Assembly (NCBI GenBank): GCA_036274645.1
Contig: DASUFH010000353.1
Coordinates: forward strand, 1-11,698
Source: DASUFH01 sp036274645
GTDB taxonomy: Bacteria > Acidobacteriota > Terriglobia > 20CM-2-55-15
DNA: 11,698 nucleotides
Direction: 5' to 3'
In this document: positions 1 through 7,085 of the stretch, piece after piece
Numbering within the stretch: position 1 is the stretch's first letter
How the letters are laid out: the number at the start of each line of letters is the position of its first letter
The notes under the pieces: generated by a model
Told to the model about the DNA's origin: nothing
Database searches by the model: none
Seen by the model: only the letters and a program-made list of their open reading frames with translations
Made by a program: the position numbers and the translations under genes

Positions 1-945
1 CTGATACGACTCATAGCCCAGGATCGTCTGCAGAAACAGCGGCAGCATGACCAGACTGCCGAAAAGAACGAAACCCAGCACGGTCATCAGAAATACGCCG
101 GTGGCGTAGGTGCGGTCCTTGAGCACCCGCAGATCGAGAACGGGATCGCTCGCGCGAAGAGCGTGCACCACAAACAGCAGCAACGACAATACGGAAACGG
201 CGGTCAGGGCCACGATGGTTTGCGAATCAAACCAGTCCTCCTGCTGCCCTTTGTCGAGGACGAACTGCAGCGCGCCGATGCCGATGACCAGCAGGCCGAT
301 GCCGACCGCGTCGATGCGGCCGCGCGGCTTCCGCAGGTAGGGGGGATCGAAGATGAAGGCTTTGGTCATCACGAGCGACGCGATACCGATCGGCAGATTG
401 ATGTAGAAGACCCACCGCCAGCTATAGTTGTCGGTCAGCCAGCCGCCCAGGACCGGGCCGAGGATCGGCGCCACGACGATACCGAGGCCCCAGAAGGCCA
501 TTCCCTTCCCCCGCTGTTCGACAGGAAAAGCTTCCAGCATGATCGCCTGCGACATCGGCTGCAGCACTCCGCCCGTCGTGCCCTGAATCAGACGGAACAA
601 CACGAGGAATCCGAGCGACGGCGCGATGCCGCACAGGAACGACGAAAGGGTGAAGCCCGTCACGGCCAGCATGAGCAGCCGCTTACGCCCGAAATAGCCG
701 GCGAGCCAACCCGTCAGCGGAAGAATGACGGCATTGGCGACCAGATAGGAGGTCAGCGTCCAGGTGGCCTCTTCCGGCGTCGCCGAGAGACTACCGGCAA
801 TGTGCGGCAACGACACGTTGACGACCGTCGTGTCGAGCACCTCGAGAAACGTGGCAAACATCACGGAGACGGCCACGATCCAGGGATTCACATGAGGAAC
901 GGCGGCCTCCGGCGCCGTCACGCCGGACTGGGGCTGAGCGTCCAT
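1..945 (-). CDS. emrB: EmrB/DHA2-family drug:proton antiporter (partial, C-terminus outside window)
   Basis: Inner-membrane exporter of the major facilitator superfamily, DHA2 (14-helix) branch, which uses the proton gradient to expel hydrophobic toxic compounds. The 315 residues visible run from the start codon to the window edge with no stop; family members are about 500-530 residues, so roughly the last 40% is missing. Seen motifs: LDTTVVNVSLP in helix 1 (residues 37-47, the DHA-type D1 motif), GWLAGYFGRKRL (79-90, motif A of the helix 2-3 loop), RLIQGTTGG (118-126, motif B) and the antiporter motif C region APILGPVLGGWL (159-170), followed by SWRWVFYINLPIG. The ATG lies 6 bp after the stop of the EmrA-like gene, with AGGA about 11 bases upstream overlapping that stop, so the two are translated together. 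Substrate cannot be read from the sequence. Confidence 0.95.
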   Translation of the reverse strand, partial: MDAQPQSGVTAPEAAVPHVNPWIVAVSVMFATFLEVLDTTVVNVSLPHIAGSLSATPEEATWTLTSYLVANAVILPLTGWLAGYFGRKRLLMLAVTGFTLSSFLCGIAPSLGFLVLFRLIQGTTGGVLQPMSQAIMLEAFPVEQRGKGMAFWGLGIVVAPILGPVLGGWLTDNYSWRWVFYINLPIGIASLVMTKAFIFDPPYLRKPRGRIDAVGIGLLVIGIGALQFVLDKGQQEDWFDSQTIVALTAVSVLSLLLFVVHALRASDPVLDLRVLKDRTYATGVFLMTVLGFVLFGSLVMLPLFLQTILGYESYQ

Positions 946-951
946 ACCGTG

Positions 952-2166
952 TCAGTTCCTGGCGGGACCGGTGATGACGGTCACTTCCACCGACATGCCC
1001 GGACGAAGCGTGAACTGCCCGGCAGGTTTGTCGGTGATGACCAGTTTGACGGGCACGCGCTGCACCACCTTCACGAAATTGCCGGAGGCGTTCTCGGGCG
1101 GAAGCAGGCTGAACGTCGCGCCGGTCGCCGACGCGATGCTGTCCACGCGCGCATGGAATGTCTCGGCGCCGTAAGCGTCGACCTTGATTTCAGCCGTCTG
1201 CCCCGGATGGATATTGTCGAGCTGCGTTTCCTTGAAGTTCGCGGTGACCCAGACATCCTCAAGAGGGACGATCGCCATCAGCGGCTGTCCCGGTTGAACG
1301 ACCGATCCCAGTTCCACTCCCCGCTTGCTGACGATGCCCGCAACAGGCGCGTGGATAACGGTGCGATCGAGGTCGAGCTTCGCCTGATCGACGGCCGCCC
1401 GGGCCCGCTCGATATCGGCGGCCGCCAGAGCAATGCGCGCCTGGCTGGCCGCGACGTCCTGCTTGCCGGCGGTGGCGGCCTGGACTCCCGACTCCGCCAC
1501 GGGAATCGCGCTCTTCGCTTCATTCACGCGCGCCTCGGCCAGGCCGACGCCGGTCTCGGCTTCCATGATGGCCGCGCGCGCGGAATTCTCCGAAGCGCGC
1601 GCCGCGTCGAGCGCCGAGACGTACGAGTCGTACTGTTGCCGGGAGATCTCGTCCTTGTCCAGGAGCGGCTTCAGACGGTCGAGATCCCGCTTTGCCGTGG
1701 CCACCCGCACGGTCGTTTCATTCGCCCGGACGCGCGCCGTTTCGAGTTTGGCCCGCGCCACATCCAGATCCCGCTCGGCGGCATGGACGGTGGTTTGAGC
1801 GCGCATCAGCAGCGCGTCCGACGATGAGGTTCGCGCCGAAGCTTCCACGGACGACGCGGGCAGTTGTGTCTGCGTTTCCCGGTGACGCGCCGTAGCGACA
1901 GCCAGGTCCGCCTCAGCCCTGGCCAGCGCAATGCGATAGCTGCTGTCGTCAAGCCGGACCAGCGCCGCGCCGGCCTCGACCGGCTGGTTTTCCATCACTT
2001 CGATCGCCACGACGGTTCCTCCAACCCGGGAGCTGACCGGATGGACATGCCCGTCAATTCTCGCGTCGTCGGTGGATTCGCGTCCGGAGAGCATTCTCCA
2101 GGCAACCAGCCCGGCGCCGATGGCCAACAGCAGAACAACCGCAACCAGAATCCGACCGCGCGTCAT
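952..2166 (-). CDS. emrA: EmrA/HlyD-family membrane fusion (periplasmic adaptor) protein
   Basis: Periplasmic adaptor of a tripartite efflux pump, linking the MFS exporter to an outer-membrane channel. The 404 residues show a short cytoplasmic start (MTRGR), one membrane anchor at about residues 5-25, then half of a lipoyl/barrel-sandwich domain (SSRVGGTVVAIEVMENQPV, 45-63, and the RLDDSSY turn). A long Ala/Glu/Arg-rich alpha-helical coiled-coil hairpin covers about 78-265. The second lipoyl half follows (DRTVIHAPVAGIVSKRGVE), then a beta-barrel region containing VWVTANFKETQLDNIHPGQ and a C-terminal membrane-proximal part. This order is standard for EmrA. The start is strongly supported: AAGGGGAG sits 6 bases before the ATG, and the ATG overlaps the stop of the TolC-like gene by 4 bp (ATGA). 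Confidence 0.95.
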   Translation of the reverse strand: MTRGRILVAVVLLLAIGAGLVAWRMLSGRESTDDARIDGHVHPVSSRVGGTVVAIEVMENQPVEAGAALVRLDDSSYRIALARAEADLAVATARHRETQTQLPASSVEASARTSSSDALLMRAQTTVHAAERDLDVARAKLETARVRANETTVRVATAKRDLDRLKPLLDKDEISRQQYDSYVSALDAARASENSARAAIMEAETGVGLAEARVNEAKSAIPVAESGVQAATAGKQDVAASQARIALAAADIERARAAVDQAKLDLDRTVIHAPVAGIVSKRGVELGSVVQPGQPLMAIVPLEDVWVTANFKETQLDNIHPGQTAEIKVDAYGAETFHARVDSIASATGATFSLLPPENASGNFVKVVQRVPVKLVITDKPAGQFTLRPGMSVEVTVITGPARN

Positions 2167-3542
2167 TTCGAGCTCCCCTTGAACGCTTCCTCAATCGATT
2201 TTTCCGCCACTCCTGTCGCCCTTGCGAGCAAGGCGCGGGAAACATTGAAACCATACAGACTCTGAATCACGCCTTCGTCGGCCAGCGCGACGGCTTCCTG
2301 CGCCTGCACAACTTCGAGATTGTCCGTGACGCCGGCATCGAAGCGGTCCTGGGACTGATCCAGCTGCTGCTGGGCCAGGGTCAGCTGCCGGCGCGCCACC
2401 TGCAACTGTTCCCGCGCGGACCCGAGGTCGAGCAGCGCCGACCGGATCTCAAATTCGATGCGTCCATTCAGGCTGTCGCGTTCGGCGGATCGCTGGTGGA
2501 TTTCCGCCTGCTTCTCAAGTTCACCGCTTTCGATGCTCCTGTCGTACAGCGGAACCTTCAACTCCAGTCCAAGCGAATACGTTCCATGCGAACTGAAAGG
2601 CGAACGGCCAATCACACCATAATCGCCCAGAGCGTTGACGGTCGGCTTGCCCTTCGCTTTGGCGGCCTTGAGCGCTTCTTCGGCCGCGCGAACCTGGGCA
2701 TCGAGGGCCTTCGCATCCGAACGGTTGGCGTAGGCGCGCTCCAGCAGTTCGCTGATCGGAGGATCCATCGCGTTTTCCGGCGGAAGCCGATCGGAAAGGC
2801 GGAATTCCTGATCCAGCGGCAGCCCGATCGCTCGCGCCAGCAACAGCTTTTGTTTCTGAACCGCGTTGGTCGCCTGAATCAACCGCTGTTCCACCGAACG
2901 CTGTTCGACTTCGGCGCGAACCACGTCAAGCCCCGTGGCAAAGCCGGCGTTCTTCAAATCGGTGGCGCGCGAAAATAGCCTCCGGGCGCGATCGAGCTGC
3001 GCCCGAACCGAAACGATCCGGCTCTCCGACGAGAGCGTCTGAAAATACAGATCCAGCGCGGTGAGCACCACCAGCTCGCGCGTGTTCCGGCTGGAGAAGA
3101 CGGCGGCGCGTTCCTTTTCCGTGGCCTCCCGCAGGTTATGGACTCGTTCGGGCGCGACGATGGGCTGCGAAACATAGGCGCGCATATCGAACAGCGCGAA
3201 CGGGCCAATCACCTGCTGTACGCCGGGAAACCCGCCGAACCCGAACGCTGCGAGATTCGTCTGGCGCTGCTCGCTGCCGACGCGGGCGTCGAACTTCGGA
3301 TAGAGTTCCGCGAGATCCTCAAGACGTTTGGCGGCGGCCACGCGTTCGGCGTCATTGGAAGAAACGATCGCCAGATTGTTCCGGATTGCGCGATCGATGG
3401 CGTCCTTGAGGCTGAGGTCGATGGTGGCCGACGACGCTGCGCCCCGGACGATGCTCTCCGTCAGCGGGGGAGATTGACCGTAGCCCGCAGATTGCAGGAA
3501 TACGCATACAGCCAGCGGCCGGCAGATCCGACGAATATTCAT
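2163..3542 (-). CDS. TolC-family outer-membrane efflux channel
   Basis: Outer-membrane factor that forms the exit duct of the tripartite pump. It is 459 residues, normal for the family, with a signal peptide (MNIRRICRPLAVCVFLQSAGYG, probable cleavage near residue 22). Two homologous OEP repeats follow. The first holds the helical segments around ALDLYFQTLSSESRIV and NAGFATGLDVVRAEVEQRSV; the second ends with RFDAGVTDNLEVVQAQEAV. Each has the Gly-x-x-x-x-Leu-(D/E)-V-V-x-A signature of TolC-like channels. Between them YSLGLELKVPLYDR is a typical transmembrane beta-strand segment. The gene starts inside the tetR stop (ATGA overlap, with AAAGG about 10 bases upstream) and ends overlapping emrA. 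It has no lipobox cysteine at the cleavage site, so it is not of the lipoprotein NodT type. Confidence 0.93.
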   Translation of the reverse strand: MNIRRICRPLAVCVFLQSAGYGQSPPLTESIVRGAASSATIDLSLKDAIDRAIRNNLAIVSSNDAERVAAAKRLEDLAELYPKFDARVGSEQRQTNLAAFGFGGFPGVQQVIGPFALFDMRAYVSQPIVAPERVHNLREATEKERAAVFSSRNTRELVVLTALDLYFQTLSSESRIVSVRAQLDRARRLFSRATDLKNAGFATGLDVVRAEVEQRSVEQRLIQATNAVQKQKLLLARAIGLPLDQEFRLSDRLPPENAMDPPISELLERAYANRSDAKALDAQVRAAEEALKAAKAKGKPTVNALGDYGVIGRSPFSSHGTYSLGLELKVPLYDRSIESGELEKQAEIHQRSAERDSLNGRIEFEIRSALLDLGSAREQLQVARRQLTLAQQQLDQSQDRFDAGVTDNLEVVQAQEAVALADEGVIQSLYGFNVSRALLARATGVAEKSIEEAFKGSSK

Positions 3543-4150
3543 CGCGCGATGCCTTTCCAGATAAGCTCAACGATGAATTCCACATCGTCGTGCAGCGATT
3601 TCTTCGAGGTCCCGAGCAGACGCTGGGTGGCCACACCGCGCGTCAGATCGGCAATCGCGAACGCCGCCTGTTCGGCGTCGATCGGGCGGACTTCGCGCCG
3701 CCGTATTCCACTTCGCAGAACCCGCTCGAAGACACTGGCCTGCTCCGTATAGAGATCACGCACCATTGCGATTGCGGCGGGATGACCGGGCAACTTACCC
3801 AGCTCCGAATAGTAGATGCGGAAGAAGTCCCGGTTTTCCTCGAAGAACGCGATCTTGGTTTCCGTGAGCGTTCGCAGCGTCTCCAGACAGCTGCCGGGCT
3901 TTTCGGCGCGGGCGCCCAACTCCCGGTTGAGCGCCTCGATGCCGAAGCGGAGAGCCTCCATGTAGAGTTCTTTCTTCGAGCGGTAATAAAGATAGACCGT
4001 ACCCTTGGCGACTTCCGCCACGGCGGCGATCTCGTCGATCGACGCTTCGTGGAAACCCTTCTTGCCGAAAATCGCGCGGGCGGCGGTTAAAAGCTCGCTC
4101 CGGCGAAACTCCGAAAGGACATCCTTTTTGGTTCTTCCCAGCACCGGCAT
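3539..4150 (-). CDS. TetR/AcrR-family transcriptional regulator of the efflux operon
   Basis: DNA-binding repressor, 203 residues from the chosen start. The N-terminal TetR_N domain is clear: helix 1 RRSELLTAARAIFGKKGF, then the helix-turn-helix SIDEIAAVAEVAKGTVYLYY (residues 37-56) and the usual SKKELYMEAL. The ligand-binding C-terminal half is divergent, as expected. The frame stays open upstream to an ATG at 4204, but that ATG lies inside a 13-bp palindrome and a promoter-like -35/-10 pair, with the predicted transcript starting near 4175. I therefore prefer the ATG at 4150, preceded by GGGGTG about 10 bases upstream. It is first in a four-gene operon and its stop overlaps the TolC gene start by 4 bp, so it most likely represses itself and the pump. 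The inducer is unknown. Confidence 0.93.
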   Translation of the reverse strand: MPVLGRTKKDVLSEFRRSELLTAARAIFGKKGFHEASIDEIAAVAEVAKGTVYLYYRSKKELYMEALRFGIEALNRELGARAEKPGSCLETLRTLTETKIAFFEENRDFFRIYYSELGKLPGHPAAIAMVRDLYTEQASVFERVLRSGIRRREVRPIDAEQAAFAIADLTRGVATQRLLGTSKKSLHDDVEFIVELIWKGIAR

Positions 4151-4181
4151 GGTTTGCACACCCCACAATGACTGGCGGGTC

Positions 4182-4210
4182 ATTCTACAATACCGATGAT
4201 TCATCGTCTA
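4182..4210 (-). promoter_or_regulatory. Predicted sigma70-type promoter of the tetR-tolC-emrAB operon
   Basis: On the minus strand, TAGACG (4210-4205; 4 of 6 matches to TTGACA) is followed after exactly 17 bases by TAGAAT (4187-4182; 5 of 6 matches to TATAAT). This predicts a transcript start near 4175 and a leader of about 25 bases before the tetR ATG at 4150. This is by-eye motif matching and not proof. The spacing and the operator-like palindrome in the spacer make it better than a chance match. Confidence 0.5.
4194..4206. promoter_or_regulatory. Candidate TetR operator (13-bp palindrome)
   Basis: CGATGATTCATCG is a perfect 6-1-6 palindrome. It sits in the spacer of the predicted promoter, overlapping the edge of its -35 box and directly upstream of the tetR gene. 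TetR-family repressors are dimers that bind short palindromes overlapping their own promoters, so this is the natural candidate for autoregulation. Typical TetR operators are often somewhat longer than 13 bp, and binding here is inferred. Confidence 0.45.
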
Positions 4211-4215
4211 GCTAT

Positions 4216-4328
4216 CGTCTGCTGTAGGGCGGTCGATGACCGCCCGACGTTTCGAGGTGGGATCTCTTGATTTCACAGAAATCGCCCTGAAACGCTGGCG
4301 GTCATAGACCGCCCCTACAAGGCAGACG
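4216..4328. repeat. 113-bp composite inverted-repeat element (REP doublet / REPIN-like)
   Basis: The left arm (4216-4253) and right arm (4289-4328) are near-complete reverse complements. The outer CGTCTGC pairs with GCAGACG; then TGTAG pairs with CTACA, the GGGCGGTC/GACCGCC region pairs, and ACGTTTC pairs with GAAACGC, with small bulges. Each arm can also fold on itself: GGGCGGTC-GAT-GACCGCCC at 4227-4245 (perfect 8-bp stem) and GGCGGTC-ATA-GACCGCC at 4297-4313 (perfect 7-bp stem). The loop contains a third perfect hairpin, GATTTC-ACA-GAAATC (4269-4283). There is no ORF and no T-tract typical of a terminator. The architecture resembles REP doublets mobilised by RAYT transposases, but no RAYT gene is in the window. 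Confidence 0.75.
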
Positions 4329-4363
4329 GTCATGCGGGCCCAGACAGATGGCAGAATAGGCGC

Positions 4364-4741
4364 ATGCGACCTGAACGGCTCTATCACATCACCACCAGCG
4401 AAGCGGCAGACGCGGCGGCGCGCGAGGGTATCTACACGCCGGCGGCGTTTTCGCGCGAGGGATTCATCCATTGTTCCTACGCGCGCCAGGTGGAGGCGAC
4501 GGCAAACCGGATTTTTCGGGGGCAGCGGAATCTGGCGCTGCTGGAAATCGATCCTGACTCAGTGAGCGCCAGGATCGTGGATGAAAACCTGGAGGGCGGA
4601 ACGGAATTGTTTCCGCACATCTACGGCCGCCTTCCCATGGCGGCCGTGAAGCGGATCCATCCGCTGGCGTGCAACGAAGACGGCGCCTTTGACTTCAGCG
4701 CGCTCCCGCTTCGTTCCGGGCCCGGGGGGAGCCAGCGCTAG
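4364..4741 (+). CDS. DUF952 family protein
   Basis: Small soluble protein of 125 residues, about the full length of the DUF952 family (PF06108), whose biochemical role is not established. Recognised from the family landmarks in order: RLYHITTSEAA near the start (His8), YTPAAFSREGFIHCSYARQV (29-43 region, His36), LLEIDPDSV (59-67), and GGTELFPHIYGRLPM with His85 and Tyr87, followed by V-x-R-I-HPL. I recall DUF952 being grouped with the ADP-ribosyltransferase-like fold clan, but activity has not been assigned. It is read divergently from the efflux operon and begins 35 bases past the REP-like element. The ribosome-binding site is weak (AGG 5 bases before ATG). The last dozen residues (SGPGGSQR) look like an unstructured tail. 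No signal peptide or membrane segment. Confidence 0.88.
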   Translation: MRPERLYHITTSEAADAAAREGIYTPAAFSREGFIHCSYARQVEATANRIFRGQRNLALLEIDPDSVSARIVDENLEGGTELFPHIYGRLPMAAVKRIHPLACNEDGAFDFSALPLRSGPGGSQR

Positions 4742-4858
4742 ACAATAAAAGGTTGCGCCGGAACAACTGCGGCGTGGAAACTGTTGGCGGAACCTGCGCA
4801 AAAACGGGATGAATGGATCGACCTGATTCGTGTCAGGCGATTGATCGGCGCGAAATCC

Positions 4859-6151
4859 ATGCGAAACGAAACACGACTCCACTTCCAGCGGATGCTTACC
4901 GATGCCCGCGATGAGACCGATCGTATCTTCGATCTGGTCCACCCTGCGGCGCTTTACGACCGGCCGATACCCGAGAGGCATCGCATCATCTTTTATATAG
5001 GCCATCTGGAAGCCTTCGACTGGAACATGGTTTGCCGGCGCGCGCTGGGCATGGCGTCGTTTGAGCCGGAGTTCGACCGGCTGTTCGAGTTCGGGATCGA
5101 TCCGGTTTCGGGAAACCTGCCCACGGACCGTCCGGCGGACTGGCCGGGCTTCACTCCGATTGAACGCTATCGCGCGCGAACACGGGCTGCGGTGGATCAG
5201 GCGTTTGCCGGGGCGGAAACCGCTGAGGCGTTTTCCGTCGCGATCGAGCACCGGTTGATGCACGCGGAAACACTGGCGTACCTGTTGCACCGCCTGACGC
5301 TGGACAAGAAGATCCATGCGGGCGCCCGCGAGGTTCGGGACTGGGTCTGGCCGGCGCCGCAGCCGCGACAGATCGATATTCCTGCCGGCGACGCGACGCT
5401 CGGGCGTCCACGCGAGGATGAAGGCTTCGGTTGGGACAATGAATACTGCGCCGAAACGGCGCATGTGCCCGCGTTTTCGATCGACGCTTTCAACGTCACG
5501 AACGCCCAGTTTCTCGAATTCATCGAAGCGGGAGGCTACGAGGAGCGCTCATTCTGGACGGAAGGTTCGTGGAACTGGATCCGTTCTTCGGGCATTCGGC
5601 ATCCCAATTTCTGGCGGCGGCTCCAGGACATGTGGATGCTCGACACGATGTTTTCGCGAATCCCGCTTCCGCTGTCCTGGCCGGTTTATGTCAGCCATGC
5701 CGAAGCGTCCGCCTTTTCGCGATGGAAGGGGAAAGCGCTTCCCACTGAAGCGCAGTACCACCGGGCAGCGTTTGGAACGCCGGAAGGCGCGGAACGATCG
5801 CTGCCCTGGGGAGACGCGATCCCGGCAGCGGGCGTGCACGGGAATTTCGACGGGTTGCAATGGAATCCTTCATCGGTGGGAGCGTTTGCGGCGGGCGCCA
5901 GCGCGTTTGGAGTTACAGACCTGATGGCCAACGGATGGGAATGGCTCTCGACGATATTTGGACCGTTTCAGGGCTTCAAGCCGATGGCGCTTTATCCGGA
6001 GTATTCGGCGGCGTTCTTCGACGGCGCGCATTTTGTCATGAAGGGCGCGTCGCCCCGGACCTCTGCGCAGATGATGCGCCGTTCATTCCGAAACTGGTTT
6101 CAACCTCACTACCCCAATATTTATGCGACATTCCGATGCGTGGATAACTGA
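4859..6151 (+). CDS. egtB: EgtB-like ergothioneine sulfoxide synthase (DinB + FGE-sulfatase domains)
   Basis: Non-haem iron enzyme that couples O2 to C-S bond formation on hercynine in ergothioneine synthesis. Counting 430 residues from the ATG at 4859: an N-terminal DinB-like four-helix domain (about 1-160) carries the three expected iron ligands, His49 (FYIGHLEAFDWN) and His131/His135 (IEHRLMHAETLAYL, an HxxxH). A C-type-lectin-like FGE-sulfatase domain (about 170-430) follows, with NVTNAQFLEFIEAGGY, WPVYVSHAEASAFSRW, LPTEAQYHRAAFG, NGWEWLSTIFGPF and the C-terminal SFRNWFQPHYPNIYATFRCV. The frame is open upstream to a TTG at 4784 (455 residues), with GGAAA nearby; I prefer the ATG because the iron-site helix begins right after it, although it has no clear Shine-Dalgarno. 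It overlaps egtD by 29 bp. The mycobacterial catalytic Tyr position appears to be Phe370, as in cysteine-using type II enzymes. Confidence 0.9.
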   Translation: MRNETRLHFQRMLTDARDETDRIFDLVHPAALYDRPIPERHRIIFYIGHLEAFDWNMVCRRALGMASFEPEFDRLFEFGIDPVSGNLPTDRPADWPGFTPIERYRARTRAAVDQAFAGAETAEAFSVAIEHRLMHAETLAYLLHRLTLDKKIHAGAREVRDWVWPAPQPRQIDIPAGDATLGRPREDEGFGWDNEYCAETAHVPAFSIDAFNVTNAQFLEFIEAGGYEERSFWTEGSWNWIRSSGIRHPNFWRRLQDMWMLDTMFSRIPLPLSWPVYVSHAEASAFSRWKGKALPTEAQYHRAAFGTPEGAERSLPWGDAIPAAGVHGNFDGLQWNPSSVGAFAAGASAFGVTDLMANGWEWLSTIFGPFQGFKPMALYPEYSAAFFDGAHFVMKGASPRTSAQMMRRSFRNWFQPHYPNIYATFRCVDN

Positions 6152-7085
6152 AGACACCCACGTGGGGGACGAGATTCTTGCCGGGCTGACGCGGCCGGGC
6201 CAGAAGGAGCTTCCGTCACGTTATTTTTACGATGACCTGGGATCCGCTCTCTTTGAAGCGATCACGCTCCTGCCGGAGTATGGGCTGACGCGCGCGGACC
6301 TCCGGATCCTCACCACACACGCGGACGAGATTCGCCGTTTTGGCCGGCCCTCCCTGGTGATCGAGTTGGGCAGCGGCGGAGGCGGCAAGGCGCGCCCGGT
6401 CCTCGAAGCGCTGGCGCAGGAGCAGTCCATCCTGTATTGCCCGATCGACGTTTCCGCTTCCGCGCTGGAACAGTGCAGGCTCGGCCTGGCCGAAAGGCCG
6501 GAGATCAATGTCCATCCCATCGAAGCGAATTTTCTGGGGGGACTGCAGGCCGCGCTGCGCTTTCGCGATGGAAACGGCCCTGCGCTGATTCTTTTTCTGG
6601 GCAGTTCGATTGGCAATCAGACCCCCGAAGAGACCGCGGAGTTTCTGGCCGGCATTCACCGGCTTCTGAAGACAGGCGATCTTTTCCTGATCAGCGCGGA
6701 CCTCGAAAAGGATGACGCGCGGATGCTGAATGCCTACGATGACGGACTGGGAGTCACGGCGGCGTTCAACCTCAATATCCTGAGGCGTGTGAATCGGGAA
6801 ATCGGCGCGGACTTTGACGTTTCCCGATTCCAGCATGTGGCGCGCTACGATCGGGCGCAGCGCCGCATTGAAATGCACCTGATGTCGCGTGACGAACAGG
6901 TGGTCCGACTGGGCGGCGGCCGGGTTCTGCGGCTGCGCCAGGGCGAGACGATCCGGACCGAATACAGCTATAAATACCGCCTTGAAGACATCCGGGCGGC
7001 CGGACGCGTGGCGGGCTTTCAGGTTGAAGCCCAGTGGGTCGATCACGAATGGCCGTTCTCGCAAACGTTGTTGAAGCGCATGTAG
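6123..7085 (+). CDS. egtD: L-histidine N-alpha-methyltransferase EgtD
   Basis: SAM-dependent enzyme that methylates the alpha-amino group of histidine three times to make hercynine, the substrate of EgtB. The 320-residue product matches the usual length. Seen: SRYFYDDLGSALFEAI (32-47), LPEYGLTRADL (50-60), SAM-binding VIELGSGGGGKARPVLEAL (79-97), YCPIDVSASAL (105-115), FLGSSIGN (158-165), SADLEKD (191-197), LNAYDDGLGVTAAFNLNIL (202-220) and TEYSYKYR (279-286). Asn165, Tyr205, Glu280 and Ser282 fall within two positions of the histidine-binding residues known in mycobacterial EgtD (N166, Y206, E282, S284). The ATG at 6123 overlaps egtB by 29 bp and has no good ribosome-binding site. A GTG at 6162 with GAAGA upstream, 10 bases after the egtB stop, is a real alternative. 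The stop codon is made by a REP-like repeat. Confidence 0.95.
   Translation: MRHSDAWITEDTHVGDEILAGLTRPGQKELPSRYFYDDLGSALFEAITLLPEYGLTRADLRILTTHADEIRRFGRPSLVIELGSGGGGKARPVLEALAQEQSILYCPIDVSASALEQCRLGLAERPEINVHPIEANFLGGLQAALRFRDGNGPALILFLGSSIGNQTPEETAEFLAGIHRLLKTGDLFLISADLEKDDARMLNAYDDGLGVTAAFNLNILRRVNREIGADFDVSRFQHVARYDRAQRRIEMHLMSRDEQVVRLGGGRVLRLRQGETIRTEYSYKYRLEDIRAAGRVAGFQVEAQWVDHEWPFSQTLLKRM

Noticed and set aside
163..1827. Long plus-strand open frame of 554 codons opposite emrB and emrA
   Set aside because: It is very rich in Arg, His, Asp and Gly with no recognisable domain and lies antisense to two clear efflux genes. It is an open frame created by high-GC codon bias on the other strand.
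4223..4319. CRISPR-like or tRNA-like structure
   Set aside because: Only two inverted repeat copies without regular spacers, and no tRNA consensus boxes; REP doublet fits better.
4716..4725. CCGGGCCCGG palindrome at the end of the DUF952 gene, as a terminator
   Set aside because: No loop and no T-tract, and it lies within coding sequence; likely chance in GC-rich DNA.
4784..4858. TTG-initiated 25-residue extension of EgtB
   Set aside because: Possible, with GGAAA nearby, but codon use is not clearly coding and the ATG at 4859 directly precedes the DinB-like domain; kept only as an alternative.
4559..5464. Minus-strand open frame of 301 codons
   Set aside because: Lies across the DUF952 and egtB genes in antisense; arginine-rich and without domains.
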